Below, piece by piece: positions 38,425-46,268 of a stretch of DNA of 64,000 nt (position 1 is its first letter; every line of letters begins with the position of its first letter). The DNA lies in assembly GCA_963796125.1 (NCBI GenBank), contig CAWCKM010000018.1:6598-70597 (forward strand). Reading direction: 5' to 3'. This DNA is from DASPRG01 sp963796125. GTDB lineage: Bacteria; Nitrospirota; Thermodesulfovibrionia; Thermodesulfovibrionales; SM23-35. Position numbers and translations under genes: made by a program. The notes beneath the pieces are model-generated. The model worked only from the letters and a program-made list of their open reading frames with translations. It had not been told where the DNA came from and did no database searches.

Positions 38425-39108
38425 ATGTGGGATTTCTATTCCAGAAACAAATCTTTTTCTTTTTTTAATTATACCAAAACATCTGGAATCTCCAATTCTA
38501 TATAATCCCATTAGTTGTGGCAAGCCTCCACAATAATCGTCTTTGATATTGAATAGTGTGTCGCAAAAGCAGTGAAAAACTGCCCGGCTAGTTTTTTTGT
38601 TGCTACTTTCCCAATATGTTTTGAATTTACTAAGAAATTCATTTTTACCAGATCCTAAAACAAAAAGCTTATTTGAATGATCGCTGAAATTTGCCTTTTT
38701 CCCTTTCCATCCACTCTCCTTATTCCATTCAATAATATGGCAAAAGAAATTTTTGTCATCTCTTGATGCATGAACAATCGAAAAAGGAGAGCTTAAAATA
38801 TTTTTAGGATAATCATTAAAAAGATTAATTATTCTTTCTTTTATTATTTCGAATTTTTCTTTACAAGTTGCTTTTTTACCGAATAGTAATCCCTTATCAC
38901 CAATATCAATTATTTGTGGTAAAACCAATGTTGGAAATAACACGTCTCCGCAATAGCCGATAATATCTGGCGATTTGTTAAACCCAAAAATCTTTCGTCC
39001 GTAATCCCACTTGTTGTCTTTCCCCCAGGTGATTCTACTATCGCTTGCAATGTATATTGACGCTGGAGCTCTTGAATCGACCCCCAACCATGTGATTAGT
39101 AATGACAT
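38417..39108 (-). pseudogene. N-terminal piece of a cassette gene split by IS30, possibly Ntn-hydrolase-like
   Basis: About 230 residues before the IS30 end. It starts SLLITWLGVDSRAPASIYIA, then SDSRITWG, WDYGRKIFGF, PDIIGYCGDVLFPTLVLPQI and a charged Lys/Phe-rich middle. The spacing of IASDSRITW and GRKIF recalls the strand pair around the active site of proteasome/HslV-like Ntn hydrolases, but I cannot see a processed N-terminal Thr, so this is a weak guess. AT-richer than its neighbours, as often in captured cassettes. Its C-terminus lies at 37261-37384. Confidence 0.65.
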
Positions 39109-39169
39109 ATTAAGGTAATAGGGTCAGGCTTTCTTTTATGCAATTAACTTTTCCTTCACGCGGCTGCTA

Positions 39170-39268
39170 TTCGGGGACACCATATTTATCTCTTTTCTTT
39201 TAGAGCCTGGTTTCAGCGTAGTGCATCGAGAAGGGTGACATCAAGAATTAAGTATGGTGTCCCGAGAA
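39170..39268. repeat. Imperfect inverted repeat around ~55 bp
   Basis: TTCGGGGACACCATATTTAT (from 39170) faces ATTAAGTATGGTGTCCCGAG (ending near 39266). Such 'GGGGACACCATA' ends resemble the remains of small REP/RAYT-associated or IS200-like elements. The right arm touches the end of the TumE-like gene. Confidence 0.55.
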
Positions 39269-39273
39269 CATCT

Positions 39274-39507
39274 TTAGTGCCATACCCCACCATCACAATC
39301 TCTGCCAAATAACCTTTGATTGCCGGATATAACAACGAAGCTTTTAATATTTTTCTGAACATTCTGATAGATCTGAATAAAACATGTTGATGTAATGGAG
39401 AGCTTAATTTTTATGGTATTGGGTGTTTTCAGGAGAGTTTCTGCTTTTTCAACAAAGGCAAACTTAGAAGCAACTTCATAAATTTGCTTCTCAACATTAT
39501 CTATCAT
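39274..39507 (-). CDS. TumE-like toxin (DUF6516-type), probably shortened
   Basis: 77 residues: VASKFAFVEKAETLLKTPNT, then IKIKLSITSTCFIQIYQN, KSFVVISGNQRLFGRDCDGG and WH at the end. The pattern 'ETP..IKL.L....FI.(I/V)Y.N......LI..NQRIFGRDN.GGWH' is that of TumE-family toxins. Relatives continue with a few more residues after GGWH; here the stop comes at once, next to the inverted repeat at 39170-39268. It overlaps the upstream partner by four bases, forming a toxin-antitoxin-like pair. Confidence 0.65.
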   Translation of the reverse strand: MIDNVEKQIYEVASKFAFVEKAETLLKTPNTIKIKLSITSTCFIQIYQNVQKNIKSFVVISGNQRLFGRDCDGGVWH

Positions 39508-39806
39508 CCTACAGAAAGGTCTTTTATCTTAGCCCCCAAGGTTTCTATGGCATCCATAGCTGAGTCCCATTCATGATAATCACTCTCTGCTTCAAAGGAA
39601 AACCCTTTCTCTTTAACAATATTCCGTTTCTCAAACTCGTCAAGTGTCATCCCATATTTTTTTTGGAAGCGATTGTCAATAATCTGGAATTCTGCAAGTT
39701 TCCTCTTAAGATCTTCCCTAAGAATCTTTCTGACTTTGTAATCAATATCCCCTTCCGGGATTATGAGATTAAGAATCTTTGTGGTCTTCTCGGTAATAGT
39801 CTTCAT
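39504..39806 (-). CDS. Antitoxin-like partner of TumE
   Basis: 100 residues, helical and charged: KILREDLKRKLAEFQIIDNR, FQKKYGMTLDEFEKRNIV, EAESDYHEWDSAMDAIETLG. The motif 'KYGMTLDEFE ... W...WE/DA..A.E.L' is common in small antitoxin-like partners next to TumE/DUF6516 toxins. The ATG at 39806 has no strong ribosome site. The gene lies between the accessory island and rtcB. Confidence 0.6.
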   Translation of the reverse strand: MKTITEKTTKILNLIIPEGDIDYKVRKILREDLKRKLAEFQIIDNRFQKKYGMTLDEFEKRNIVKEKGFSFEAESDYHEWDSAMDAIETLGAKIKDLSVG

Positions 39807-39866
39807 GAAAAAAGCTTACCACATGCTATTAAATGAGTCAATCTTGCAGGCGCTGAATTATCGCTC

Positions 39867-41312
39867 TTACCCCTTTATCACCCCAATCGGTCTGAGCCTT
39901 GCTACCTTTTTCGAAATGCCTGCCTTATGAACTACATCGACGACATTTGAGATATCCTTATATGCCTCGGACATTTCTTCTGCAAGGGTTTCCCGGCCGG
40001 CAGACTTGACAATAATTCCCTTGTCTTCCATTTCACGCCATATGGAGCGGCCTTTTGCCTTCCTTATTGCCTGATGCCTTGACATCACCCTTCCAGCACC
40101 ATGACAGGTAGAGCCAAAAGTCTCCTTCATTGCCTTCTCAGTCCCGAGAAGGACGAAAGATACCCTTCCCATATCACCGGGGATCAAGACAGGCTGGCCA
40201 AGGGATCTATAAATTTCAGGTAGTTCTGGATGGCCTGGAGGGAATGCCCTTGTCGCACCCTTTCTATGAACTACCAGCTTCATCTTCTTGCCATTCACTT
40301 CATGCTCTTCTACCTTTGCAATGTTATGGGCAACATCGTAAATAAGGCTCATGCCGAGTTCTCTCGGTGAAATATTGAAAATATTCATAAAGGATTCTTT
40401 TGCCCAGTGCATGATACACTGCCTGTTCGCCCAGGCATAATTGGCCGCAGCCCTCATGGCAGCAAGGTAATCCTGTGCCTCAGAGCTTGCATAAGGTGCA
40501 CAGGCAAGTTCTTTGTCAAGAAGTACTATCTTATATTTGATAGCCGCACGTTCCATGACCTCAAGAAAGTCTGTGCATACCTGATGTCCAAAACCCCGGG
40601 AACCTGTATGAATCATTACAGTAATTTGGTCCCTGAAAAGTCCGAGGATGTTTGCGGCCTGCTCATCATAGATCTCATCAACATACTGAACCTCGAGAAA
40701 GTGATTGCCGGAGCCCAGGGTACCCTGTTGTGCCCTTCCCCTCTCGTATGCCTTCCGGCTTATCAGGGATGGATCAGCCCCTTCAATATATCCACCGGAT
40801 TCTATTTTTTTCAGGTCTTCAGCGCTCCCGAACCCCTGTTCTACTGCCCATTTTGCACCATAGAGAAGGATCTTCTTTTCATCATCAGGGCCAAGCCGTA
40901 TTTTCCCCTTTGAGCCGACTCCTGATGGAACCTCATTGTAAAGGACATTAACTAAATCCTTTATTTTCGGCAAGACCTTATCTTTTGTTAAGTTGCTTTT
41001 TAAAAGGCGGACTCCACAGTTGATATCGTAGCCAACACCACCGGGAGAGACGATCCCCTCTTTGAGGTCAAAAGCGGCAACGCCTCCAATGGAAAACCCA
41101 TAGCCCGTATGTACATCAGGCATTGCAAGAGATGCGCCGATAATTCCCGGTAATGTAGCAACATTTGCCACCTGGTCTATTGACTGGTACTCAAGTTCTT
41201 TCTCAAGAAGGTCATCAACATAAATAATACCCTTAACCCTCATGCCCTGCTTGTAATCGGAGGGGACTTCTATCTTTGTGTCATCAATTCTTTTGAGTTT
41301 TTCAAGTGGCAT
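39867..41312 (-). CDS. rtcB: RNA-splicing ligase RtcB
   Basis: 481 residues, intact. GTP-dependent ligase that joins RNA 2',3'-cyclic phosphate ends to 5'-OH ends, used in RNA repair. Family marks: MPDVHTGYGFSIGGVAAFD, GGVGYDINCGVRLL (metal-binding Cys), GTLGSGNHFLEVQYV, MIHTGSRGFGHQVC, YDVAHNIAKVEEH, and HGAGRVMSRHQAIRKAKG with the guanylated His. The activating partner archease is encoded just upstream on the same strand, at 41489-41952, a common arrangement. Confidence 0.97.
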   Translation of the reverse strand: MPLEKLKRIDDTKIEVPSDYKQGMRVKGIIYVDDLLEKELEYQSIDQVANVATLPGIIGASLAMPDVHTGYGFSIGGVAAFDLKEGIVSPGGVGYDINCGVRLLKSNLTKDKVLPKIKDLVNVLYNEVPSGVGSKGKIRLGPDDEKKILLYGAKWAVEQGFGSAEDLKKIESGGYIEGADPSLISRKAYERGRAQQGTLGSGNHFLEVQYVDEIYDEQAANILGLFRDQITVMIHTGSRGFGHQVCTDFLEVMERAAIKYKIVLLDKELACAPYASSEAQDYLAAMRAAANYAWANRQCIMHWAKESFMNIFNISPRELGMSLIYDVAHNIAKVEEHEVNGKKMKLVVHRKGATRAFPPGHPELPEIYRSLGQPVLIPGDMGRVSFVLLGTEKAMKETFGSTCHGAGRVMSRHQAIRKAKGRSIWREMEDKGIIVKSAGRETLAEEMSEAYKDISNVVDVVHKAGISKKVARLRPIGVIKG

Positions 41313-41333
41313 GTTACATTCCTTATCAAGCTT

Positions 41334-41429
41334 CTTGCGAGTTCAACGAAGCAATCTCTTGATGTCGTTCTCAGTGCTATGATATTCAGATTGCTTCGTC
41401 AGTCGCAACGACTTCCTCGCAATGACACT
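41334..41429. repeat. Palindromic intergenic repeat, family B
   Basis: GCGAGTTCAACGAAGCAATCTC ... CAGATTGCTTCGTC...TCCTCGCAATGACA: inner inverted CGAAGCAATCT / AGATTGCTTCG. Related to the copy inside the anti-sigma gene (12919-12999). Lies between archease and rtcB. Confidence 0.75.
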
Positions 41430-41488
41430 TCCCGTAACGTGTTCTTAATCTGCTTGATTATCGGAACTTGGTAACTGGTTATTAAATA

Positions 41489-41952
41489 TTATATATCAAA
41501 AATTACATCAATCTCCCATTCGCTATTCTTTTTCTCTACCTTAAGCCTGTGATAGGTTGCTGCCTTGATCAGTAGTTTGCTCTCATGTCTTTCAGGGTCA
41601 AAATCTTCTCCTGATACAGAGGCTCGAAGCTTGCAAACTTCCTCCCCTCCTATCCCTCCCCCTTGAGGGGAAGGGTAAAGGAAGGGGTGAATTCAGTAAT
41701 AACAATTCCTTTCCCTATAAACCCGTAGGCATCAAAATGAAAGATAAGCTCATTCAGCCATGAGACAAGAAGTCCTTCTATTGAACCGCTTTCGACAGAG
41801 ATGTCAATTGCCTTTTGTTCTCTTATCATTCCGGGATCAGTAATCAGGCTGTACATCCCGTTTGCAGCATTAATAAAGGCAGCTTCCGGGTTTTTCCCAT
41901 AAGCCTTGAGGCCAACGTCACCCGATATATCAATGACCTCAAAATGCTTCAT
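41489..41952 (-). CDS. Archease (repeat-invaded, frameshifted)
   Basis: Archease binds RtcB and speeds guanylylation and turnover. The N-terminus has FEVIDISGDVGLKAYGKNPE, AFINAANGMYSLITD and LLVSWLNELIFHFDAYGFIG. After VITEF the sequence enters a family A palindromic repeat (41641-41690), coding TPSFTLPLKGEGG and ending in a stop in this frame. In the next frame the normal C-terminus resumes: KLRASVSGEDFDPERHESKL, IKAATYHRLKVEK and a final IDVIFDI. A one-base slip in the repeat would account for the stop. The true protein is then ~154 residues, compared with ~140 normally. It overlaps the PPIase gene by four bases. Confidence 0.85.
41641..41690. repeat. Palindromic repeat, family A, inside archease
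   Basis: CCTCCCCTCCTATCCCTCCC then CCTTGAGGGGAAGGGTAAAG and GAAGGGGTGA. On the coding (minus) strand it is read in the same PxLxKGEGG phase as the copies in ispA and the anti-sigma gene. Confidence 0.75.
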
Positions 41953-42875
41953 TTTTTCTTTTCTGGTGTCTCTTTTGTCTCCTGCTTTGGTGCCTCAGGT
42001 TTTTCCGGAGTTTCTGCCTTCTGTTCTTCTGATGGTGTGAGATTTGACAGCGCTTCTTTATTGATCTCTACCTTATAACTCTTTTTTAGCCCGTCAATAT
42101 AGGAATCGAAAACCTCCTTCTGTTTTTCTGCCATCAGGTTTTGAGATATGACATTTTTTATCTTTTCGAATTCGACTACCTGACCAAATTTTTTGTCTGT
42201 CACCTTTATAATATGGTAGCCGTACTTCGTCTTTACCGGCTCGCTTATTTCACCCGTTTTCAGCCTCATAGCTTCTGACTCGAACTCCGGCACCATCTGG
42301 CCTTTTGAGAAATACCCTATGTCTCCACCGTTTTTCGCTGAAGCAGTATCAATAGAACTCTTTTTTGCAATCTGGGCAAAGTCTTCTCCCTTCTTCAGTC
42401 TTTCTTCTATCTTCTTGGCTTCATCTTCTGTCTTTACGAGGATATGACTTGCCCTGATCTGAGTTATAGGAGCAAATTTCTCTTTGTTCTTTTCATAATA
42501 CTCTTTGACTTCCTGATCAGAGACCTTTACCTTCTCTTCGATCTCTTTTTGCAGAAGCAGCCCAACGAGGGTGATCTTCTTAAAGTCCTCAAGTTTTTTT
42601 ACATATTCCTGATCCTTGTCAAGCCCTTTCTTTAAAGCCTCTTTGTAGAGGAGTTCCCTCTTTACAAGTTCTTCGAGGAATTTCTCTTTCCCGGCTCTGT
42701 CCTCAAACATCTTCTGTACAAACTCGGGCAAGTTTTTCATCTCCCTGTCAAAATCAGCCTGCGTTATCAAGGAATCTCCGACCTTGGCAAGGTAAGGCCC
42801 TTTCTTTTCTCCCTCCTTTTTCGCACAGGCAAAAGCCAGACATACGACAAATAATAAAACCAATACTCTTTTCAT
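41949..42875 (-). CDS. Peptidyl-prolyl isomerase, parvulin type (PrsA/SurA-like lipoprotein)
   Basis: 308 residues. A lipoprotein signal (KRVLVLLFVVCLAFAC) suggests lipid anchoring to an envelope membrane. A helical chaperone segment (ITQADFDREMKNLPEFVQKM...) resembles the SurA N domain. The parvulin domain (PpiC type) is at ~residues 140-235: IRASHILVKTEDEAKKIEER, GGDIGYFSKGQMVPEFE, AMRLKTGEISEPVKTKYGYH, IIKV. A Lys/Glu/Pro-rich tail follows. It helps outer-membrane or periplasmic protein folding. GGAGG precedes the ATG. Confidence 0.92.
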   Translation of the reverse strand: MKRVLVLLFVVCLAFACAKKEGEKKGPYLAKVGDSLITQADFDREMKNLPEFVQKMFEDRAGKEKFLEELVKRELLYKEALKKGLDKDQEYVKKLEDFKKITLVGLLLQKEIEEKVKVSDQEVKEYYEKNKEKFAPITQIRASHILVKTEDEAKKIEERLKKGEDFAQIAKKSSIDTASAKNGGDIGYFSKGQMVPEFESEAMRLKTGEISEPVKTKYGYHIIKVTDKKFGQVVEFEKIKNVISQNLMAEKQKEVFDSYIDGLKKSYKVEINKEALSNLTPSEEQKAETPEKPEAPKQETKETPEKKK

Positions 42876-43229
42876 CGAAACCTCCTTAATTTTTTGACTT
42901 ACCTTTTATAGCACAATGAACACAGATGTGTAAAAAGGTTTTTTGGACATGTTAACGCTACTTAGTATTTGTGCCGAAAATACCCCTCAACCCTTGCCCT
43001 CTCCCAGCAAGAGGGTTTTTTGCATCTTGTGAATAATAGTCGGTAAACCCACTCTTTTGACACTTACAAATTTTTTATGATAGAGTATCGGTAGTTTTCA
43101 GGCGGTTGTCTTTTTTGTTTGTGTCATTCCCGCTTGTCGGGAATCCCTCGATTAAGAAAGATTCTGGACAAGCCAGAATGACAAACAAAGTAATATAGCA
43201 AAAAGAAAGGGAATAATGAATTAAATCTC
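42876..43229. other. Intergenic stretch with two palindromic repeats
   Basis: Holds a degenerate family A-like hairpin at ~42996-43020 (CCCTCTCCCAGCAAGAGGGT) and a family C repeat at 43121-43184 (GTCATTCCCGCTTGTCGGGA ... GGACAAGCCAGAATGACA). It lies between two divergently transcribed genes and should contain both promoters; I could not assign clear -35/-10 boxes. Confidence 0.6.
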
Positions 43230-44513
43230 ATGAACAGGAAAAATTCACAGAAATTATTCAAAAAGGCTCAGGAGGTCATCCCCGGAGGCGTGAACAGCCC
43301 TGTCAGGGCATTCAAAGCCGTCGGTGGAAATCCAATATTCATCCAGAAAGCAAAGGGTTCAAAAATATATGATGTCGATGGGAATGCATATATTGATTAC
43401 GTCCTTTCATGGGGTCCCCTGATCCTTGGCCATGCCCACCCGGAAGTTGTAAAGGCCCTCAAAAAGGCTATAGAGCGTGGAACAAGCTATGGCGCCCCGA
43501 CCTCGCTGGAGATTGAGCTTGCAGAGCTTGTCCTGAAGGCATATCCATCAATGGATATGGTGAGGATGGTAAATTCAGGCACAGAAGCAACCATGAGCGC
43601 CATCAGGGTTGCACGTGGATTTACAGGCAGGGACAAGATTCTAAAGTTTGAGGGTTGCTATCATGGCCATGCTGATGGACTGCTTGTAAAGGCAGGTTCA
43701 GGTGCGACCACTTTTGGAGTTCCTGACAGCGCCGGAGTTCCAAGGTCATATGCACAGGAGACTATTACTCTGCCATTCAATGACCGGGAGGCGCTCAGGA
43801 GAGTAATCAGTGAGGAATGGAGATATATTGCATGTGCAATCATTGAACCCGTTGTCGGGAACATCGGTTGTGTCCTTCCAAAGCCAGGGTTCCTTGAAAC
43901 CCTCAGGGCACTGACAGCCAAGCATGGCATTATCCTCATCTTTGATGAAGTGATGACCGGCTTCAGGGTATCGTATGGAGGAGCACAGGCATATTACGGC
44001 GTAACTCCTGATATGACCTGTCTCGGCAAGGTCATCGGCGGCGGACTCCCTGTTGGGGCATACGGCGGGAAAAAGGAAATCATGTCCCTCGTATCACCAT
44101 TAGGACCGGTCTATCAGGCAGGAACCTTATCAGGTAACCCGCTTGCAATGACAGCAGGCATAGAGACACTCAAGATACTTTTAAGAGACAAGCATTACAG
44201 GAGACTTGAAAAGATATCCTGTCTATTGGAAAAAGCACTCACCGATGTGGCAAAGATGGCTGGTGTAAAAACGAAGTTCTACAGGGCAGGAACCATGTTC
44301 TGCACATACTTTACAGAAACAGACGTTATTGACTATAAAACAGCAAAGACATCGGATACAGCAAAATTCTCACGGTTCTTTTCTCTCATGCTTGAAAAGG
44401 GGATATACATAGCCCCTTCACAGTTTGAAGCCGGCTTCACATCCCTTGCACATACTGAAAAGGATATTGAGAAAACTGCAAAGGCTGCTTACGCCTCGCT
44501 CAAGAAACTTTAA
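43230..44513 (+). CDS. hemL: Glutamate-1-semialdehyde 2,1-aminomutase
   Basis: 427 residues, intact. A PLP enzyme converting glutamate-1-semialdehyde to 5-aminolevulinate in the C5 pathway of haem and sirohaem synthesis. Marks: QEVIPGGVNSPVRAFKAVGG, DVDGNAYIDYVLSWGPLILG, MVNSGTEATMSAIRVARG, GCYHGHADGLLVKAGSG, IFDEVMTGFRV, and CLGKVIGGGLPVGAYGG with the PLP lysine. No clear Shine-Dalgarno, though AAAGGGAATAATG-like bases precede the start. Haem supply fits the many c-type cytochromes in the window. Confidence 0.97.
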   Translation: MNRKNSQKLFKKAQEVIPGGVNSPVRAFKAVGGNPIFIQKAKGSKIYDVDGNAYIDYVLSWGPLILGHAHPEVVKALKKAIERGTSYGAPTSLEIELAELVLKAYPSMDMVRMVNSGTEATMSAIRVARGFTGRDKILKFEGCYHGHADGLLVKAGSGATTFGVPDSAGVPRSYAQETITLPFNDREALRRVISEEWRYIACAIIEPVVGNIGCVLPKPGFLETLRALTAKHGIILIFDEVMTGFRVSYGGAQAYYGVTPDMTCLGKVIGGGLPVGAYGGKKEIMSLVSPLGPVYQAGTLSGNPLAMTAGIETLKILLRDKHYRRLEKISCLLEKALTDVAKMAGVKTKFYRAGTMFCTYFTETDVIDYKTAKTSDTAKFSRFFSLMLEKGIYIAPSQFEAGFTSLAHTEKDIEKTAKAAYASLKKL

Positions 44514-44644
44514 AATTCCAAAATCCAAAGTCCAAAATTCAAATATCAAAACTTGATCGTGGAACTTTTCTTATTTTGCGCTTTGAGCTTTGACATTTGA
44601 ACTTTTTTAAAACTTGTTGGTCTATGTTAGAATTGTGAAAAGAC

Positions 44645-44896
44645 ATGGCTGAAAAACCATTATTCAAACAACTCCTCTGGGCAAGCACCGTAGGACTTAA
44701 TTTTGTTATCTCAACAGTCATCGGGGGATTGATCGGTTATGGACTTGATTCCGCCATGGAGAAGTGGTTCGGTGTCCATACAGAACCCTGGCTGCTCTTT
44801 GTCTTTGCACTATTGGGTATCATTGCAGGCTTCAGGGAACTTCTGAGAATGGCAACAAAAAAAGAGAATGAATCCACTCGTAAAAAGAACGTTTAG
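44645..44896 (+). CDS. AtpZ/AtpI-type small membrane protein
   Basis: 83 residues with two membrane helices (WASTVGLNFVISTVIGGLIGYGLD; WLLFVFALLGIIAGFRELLR). The layout, G..(L/I)G..LD...... followed by a second helix with GxxAGFREL, is typical of AtpZ (DUF, 'F0F1-ATPase subunit, putative Ca/Mg transporter'), which is encoded at the head of atp operons. It overlaps the next gene by 29 bases. The remaining atp genes are not in this window. Confidence 0.85.
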   Translation: MAEKPLFKQLLWASTVGLNFVISTVIGGLIGYGLDSAMEKWFGVHTEPWLLFVFALLGIIAGFRELLRMATKKENESTRKKNV

Positions 44897-45230
44897 GCTG
44901 TCAGCAATCATCCTTCTCCCTTTATCAATCTTTTCAGCTTTCATGTGGGGAAGAACGCCTGCCATGAGTATCCTCATTGGGGGTATCCTCGGCCTCGTAA
45001 ATCTCAGGGGCCTTGCGAGAGGTGTTGAAGGCCTGATCGGTTCAAACAGGCCGACAGGGAAAATAATCTTCCTCAGCCTCCTCAGACTCACAGCCCTCAC
45101 CTTTATTCTCGGCATCCTTTTTTATTACAGGGCAATAGATGTCTTAGGTATCCTTATCGGTTTCACCATTGTCTTTGCTGCGATAATCAAAGAGGGGCTG
45201 AGGTCCGCTAAAGAATTTCCTAAGGAATGA
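44868..45230 (+). CDS. ATP synthase subunit I-like protein
   Basis: 120 residues, four predicted membrane helices: LSAIILLPLSIFSAFMWG, MSILIGGILGLVNLRGLARG, IIFLSLLRLTALTFILGILFYY and VLGILIGFTIVFAAIIKEG. The pattern of ATP synthase I (AtpI) family proteins, thought to aid c-ring assembly. The start at 44868 overlaps the AtpZ-like gene. The following gene in many genomes is atpB, but here a convergent gene and then phoU follow. Confidence 0.8.
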   Translation: MNPLVKRTFRLSAIILLPLSIFSAFMWGRTPAMSILIGGILGLVNLRGLARGVEGLIGSNRPTGKIIFLSLLRLTALTFILGILFYYRAIDVLGILIGFTIVFAAIIKEGLRSAKEFPKE

Positions 45231-45248
45231 TAAACAAAGGATTCCTGT

Positions 45249-45461
45249 TTAATTATTCGTATAAGGCCCGTTATGCGGGCAACGAATGCCTTTGGCAAGA
45301 ACCGGACACTGGATGCCTGATAGATAATGCATGGGAAAGTGGCACAACCAGATAGTAAGATCAGGCCTCTTATCGAAAGGCATGCCTCTGCTCACCCGTT
45401 CGATAATTCTTTTTTCGAGGTGAAGACAATGCGTCTCTTCTGTCAGGTGTTTAAAATCCAT
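45249..45461 (-). CDS. Small cysteine/histidine-containing protein, unknown
   Basis: 70 residues with a protein-like composition: LEKRIIERVSRGMPFDKRPD, then IWLCHFPMHYLSGIQCPVLA and KGIRCPHNGPY. Three or four Cys/His positions could bind a metal. It lacks a good ribosome site (AAAAAAT before ATG) and I cannot name a family. It is convergent with the AtpI-like gene and upstream of none; possibly spurious. Confidence 0.4.
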   Translation of the reverse strand: MDFKHLTEETHCLHLEKRIIERVSRGMPFDKRPDLTIWLCHFPMHYLSGIQCPVLAKGIRCPHNGPYTNN

Positions 45462-45555
45462 ATTTTTTAAAACAGTATGTATTATTTTACACCATGAGAC
45501 GGGAAAATGTATGAACTGTCAGCAAGGCAGGCAAACCAAATAACAGAGCAGTTAT

Positions 45556-46218
45556 TTACTCCCCGGGGTTTTTCATGTGCCTTATGATCTTTCCCTCGCA
45601 CATATAGATAACCATTTCAGCAATATTTGTTGCATGGTCTGCAATACGTTCAAGGTATTTTGAGACATAGCTGATTCTTGTGGCTCGGGATACGGTATGC
45701 GGATCTTGTATCATGAAAAAGAGCAGTTCATTGAAGACCTGGGCATTCAAATTGTCCACCTCGTCATCCCTCTTGATCACTTCATACGGTATCTTTGAAC
45801 AACCCCTCACAAAGGCATCAAGAGAATCTCTGACCATCTCTTCTGTAATTTCAGCCATTCGGGGTATGTCGATATAGGGCTTCAGTTGCGGCTCATCATT
45901 CAACTCGATTGCCCTTTCAGCAATGTTTTCAGCAAGATCCCCGATCCTTTCGAGGTCAGTCGTTATCTTCATTGCAGTCGTTATAAACCTCAAATCCCTT
46001 GCCTTTGGTTGCCTGAGAGCGATCAGCCGTATACATTCTTCATCGATCTCCACATCGAGGGCATTGATCTTGTGATCCTTCTCAATAACCTTTCGTGCAA
46101 GGTCACTGTTCCTCTCGACGAGAGACTTCACTGAGTCGTGTATGGCTGCTTCGACCAGCGAACCGATTCTTAATACCCTTTCCTTCAACAACCTTAACTC
46201 TTCGTCAAAGATTGCCAA
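45556..46218 (-). CDS. phoU: Phosphate transport regulator PhoU (second copy in the operon)
   Basis: 220 residues, intact. Two PhoU helical bundles with the signature acidic metal-binding motifs INALDVEIDEECIRLIALRQ and ...TTDLERIGDLAENIAERA in the first, and VDNLNAQVFNEL and SKYLERIADHATNIAEMVIY in the second. PhoU links the Pst transporter to the PhoR kinase and restrains phosphate uptake. It directly follows a near-identical phoU (46269-46934), starting 51 bases after that gene's stop, and is the last gene of the pst operon. Confidence 0.95.
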   Translation of the reverse strand: MAIFDEELRLLKERVLRIGSLVEAAIHDSVKSLVERNSDLARKVIEKDHKINALDVEIDEECIRLIALRQPKARDLRFITTAMKITTDLERIGDLAENIAERAIELNDEPQLKPYIDIPRMAEITEEMVRDSLDAFVRGCSKIPYEVIKRDDEVDNLNAQVFNELLFFMIQDPHTVSRATRISYVSKYLERIADHATNIAEMVIYMCEGKIIRHMKNPGE

Positions 46219-46268
46219 CTGTCAATCTCCCTTTATCCTGCCATAGGCCGGTTTCTTGGCGACAAGTA

